From the NCBI RefSeq assembly GCF_017357225.1, contig NZ_CP071604.1, positions 2,607,001 to 2,671,000 on the forward strand: a stretch of DNA of 64,000 nt, read 5' to 3'. The notes below the pieces were generated by a model. That model searched no databases. It was given only the letters and a program-made list of their open reading frames with translations, and was not told the DNA's origin. The translations under genes were made by a program, and so were the position numbers. This document shows, one piece after another, positions 63,950 to 64,000 of the stretch (its first letter is position 1; each line of letters begins with the position of its first letter). Origin of the DNA: Rhizobium binae. Lineage in GTDB: Bacteria > Pseudomonadota > Alphaproteobacteria > Rhizobiales > Rhizobiaceae.

Positions 63950-64000
63950 AGCCGCTATTCTCCCCTGCGCCCTGCGGGCTCGACTCGACCCTCCCCCCGG

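Overview
The window looks like chromosomal DNA of a fast-growing rhizobium of the Rhizobium etli / R. leguminosarum group. The main reasons are the lipid A very-long-chain fatty acid cluster (acpXL-fabZ-fabF2-fabF1-adh-lpxXL) divergent from an fnrN gene that carries two perfect anaeroboxes, the aerobic-type cobalamin genes (cobE, A, B, C, D, O, N, W, P, Q) with a cobalamin riboswitch, high GC, and several families of rhizobial palindromic intergenic repeats. No tRNA, rRNA, intact insertion sequence, phage module or CRISPR array was seen.

Layout. 1-416: start of an ABC transporter ATPase running off the left edge. 1045-14810: a carbohydrate utilisation locus. A GtsA-like sugar-binding protein, two permeases and a UgpC/MsmK-type ATPase are followed on the minus strand by a GH2 beta-mannosidase-like enzyme, a TIM-barrel isomerase, a Gfo/Idh oxidoreductase, an aldo/keto reductase and a GH43 enzyme; a divergent LacI regulator probably controls them. 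15024-22038: a C39-like protein paired with a D-Ala-D-Ala ligase, a methyltransferase, gnd, an AraC/SRPBCC/VOC mini-operon and a PAS protein. 22167-28757: the acpXL cluster and fnrN. 28802-29580: an L,D-transpeptidase and a zinc-ribbon protein.

29672-49449 is dominated by cobalamin synthesis in three blocks: cobE...cobA-cobB-cobC-cobD, the riboswitch-led cobP-cobW-cobN-cobO operon, and a separate cobQ. Between them lie a nucleoside hydrolase, a TSUP permease, an NTF2-like protein, an XRE regulator, a CLC channel and a class III adenylate cyclase. 50089-63949 is more accessory: an orphan glycine-betaine-type binding protein, an entericidin-like lipoprotein, LysR regulators, a LysE/LysG pair, a Gre-type factor, an MgtC protein with a possible leader peptide, three small stress-type proteins, a peroxiredoxin, a GlxA-type regulator and a PleD-like diguanylate cyclase. 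It also contains two clearly broken genes: a LysR with several frameshifts and a nitrilase-type hydrolase with a frameshift and a stop.

The most interesting leads are a four-hairpin candidate RNA with a terminator just upstream of cobQ, a 22-codon ORF with a strong ribosome binding site overlapping the mgtC start, the missing active-site cysteine in FabF2XL (suggesting a KS-alpha/KS-beta pair for C28 fatty acid synthesis), the shared anaerobox region between fnrN and acpXL, and an unassigned plus-strand terminator at 838-865. All function calls come from reading motifs; no database search was run.
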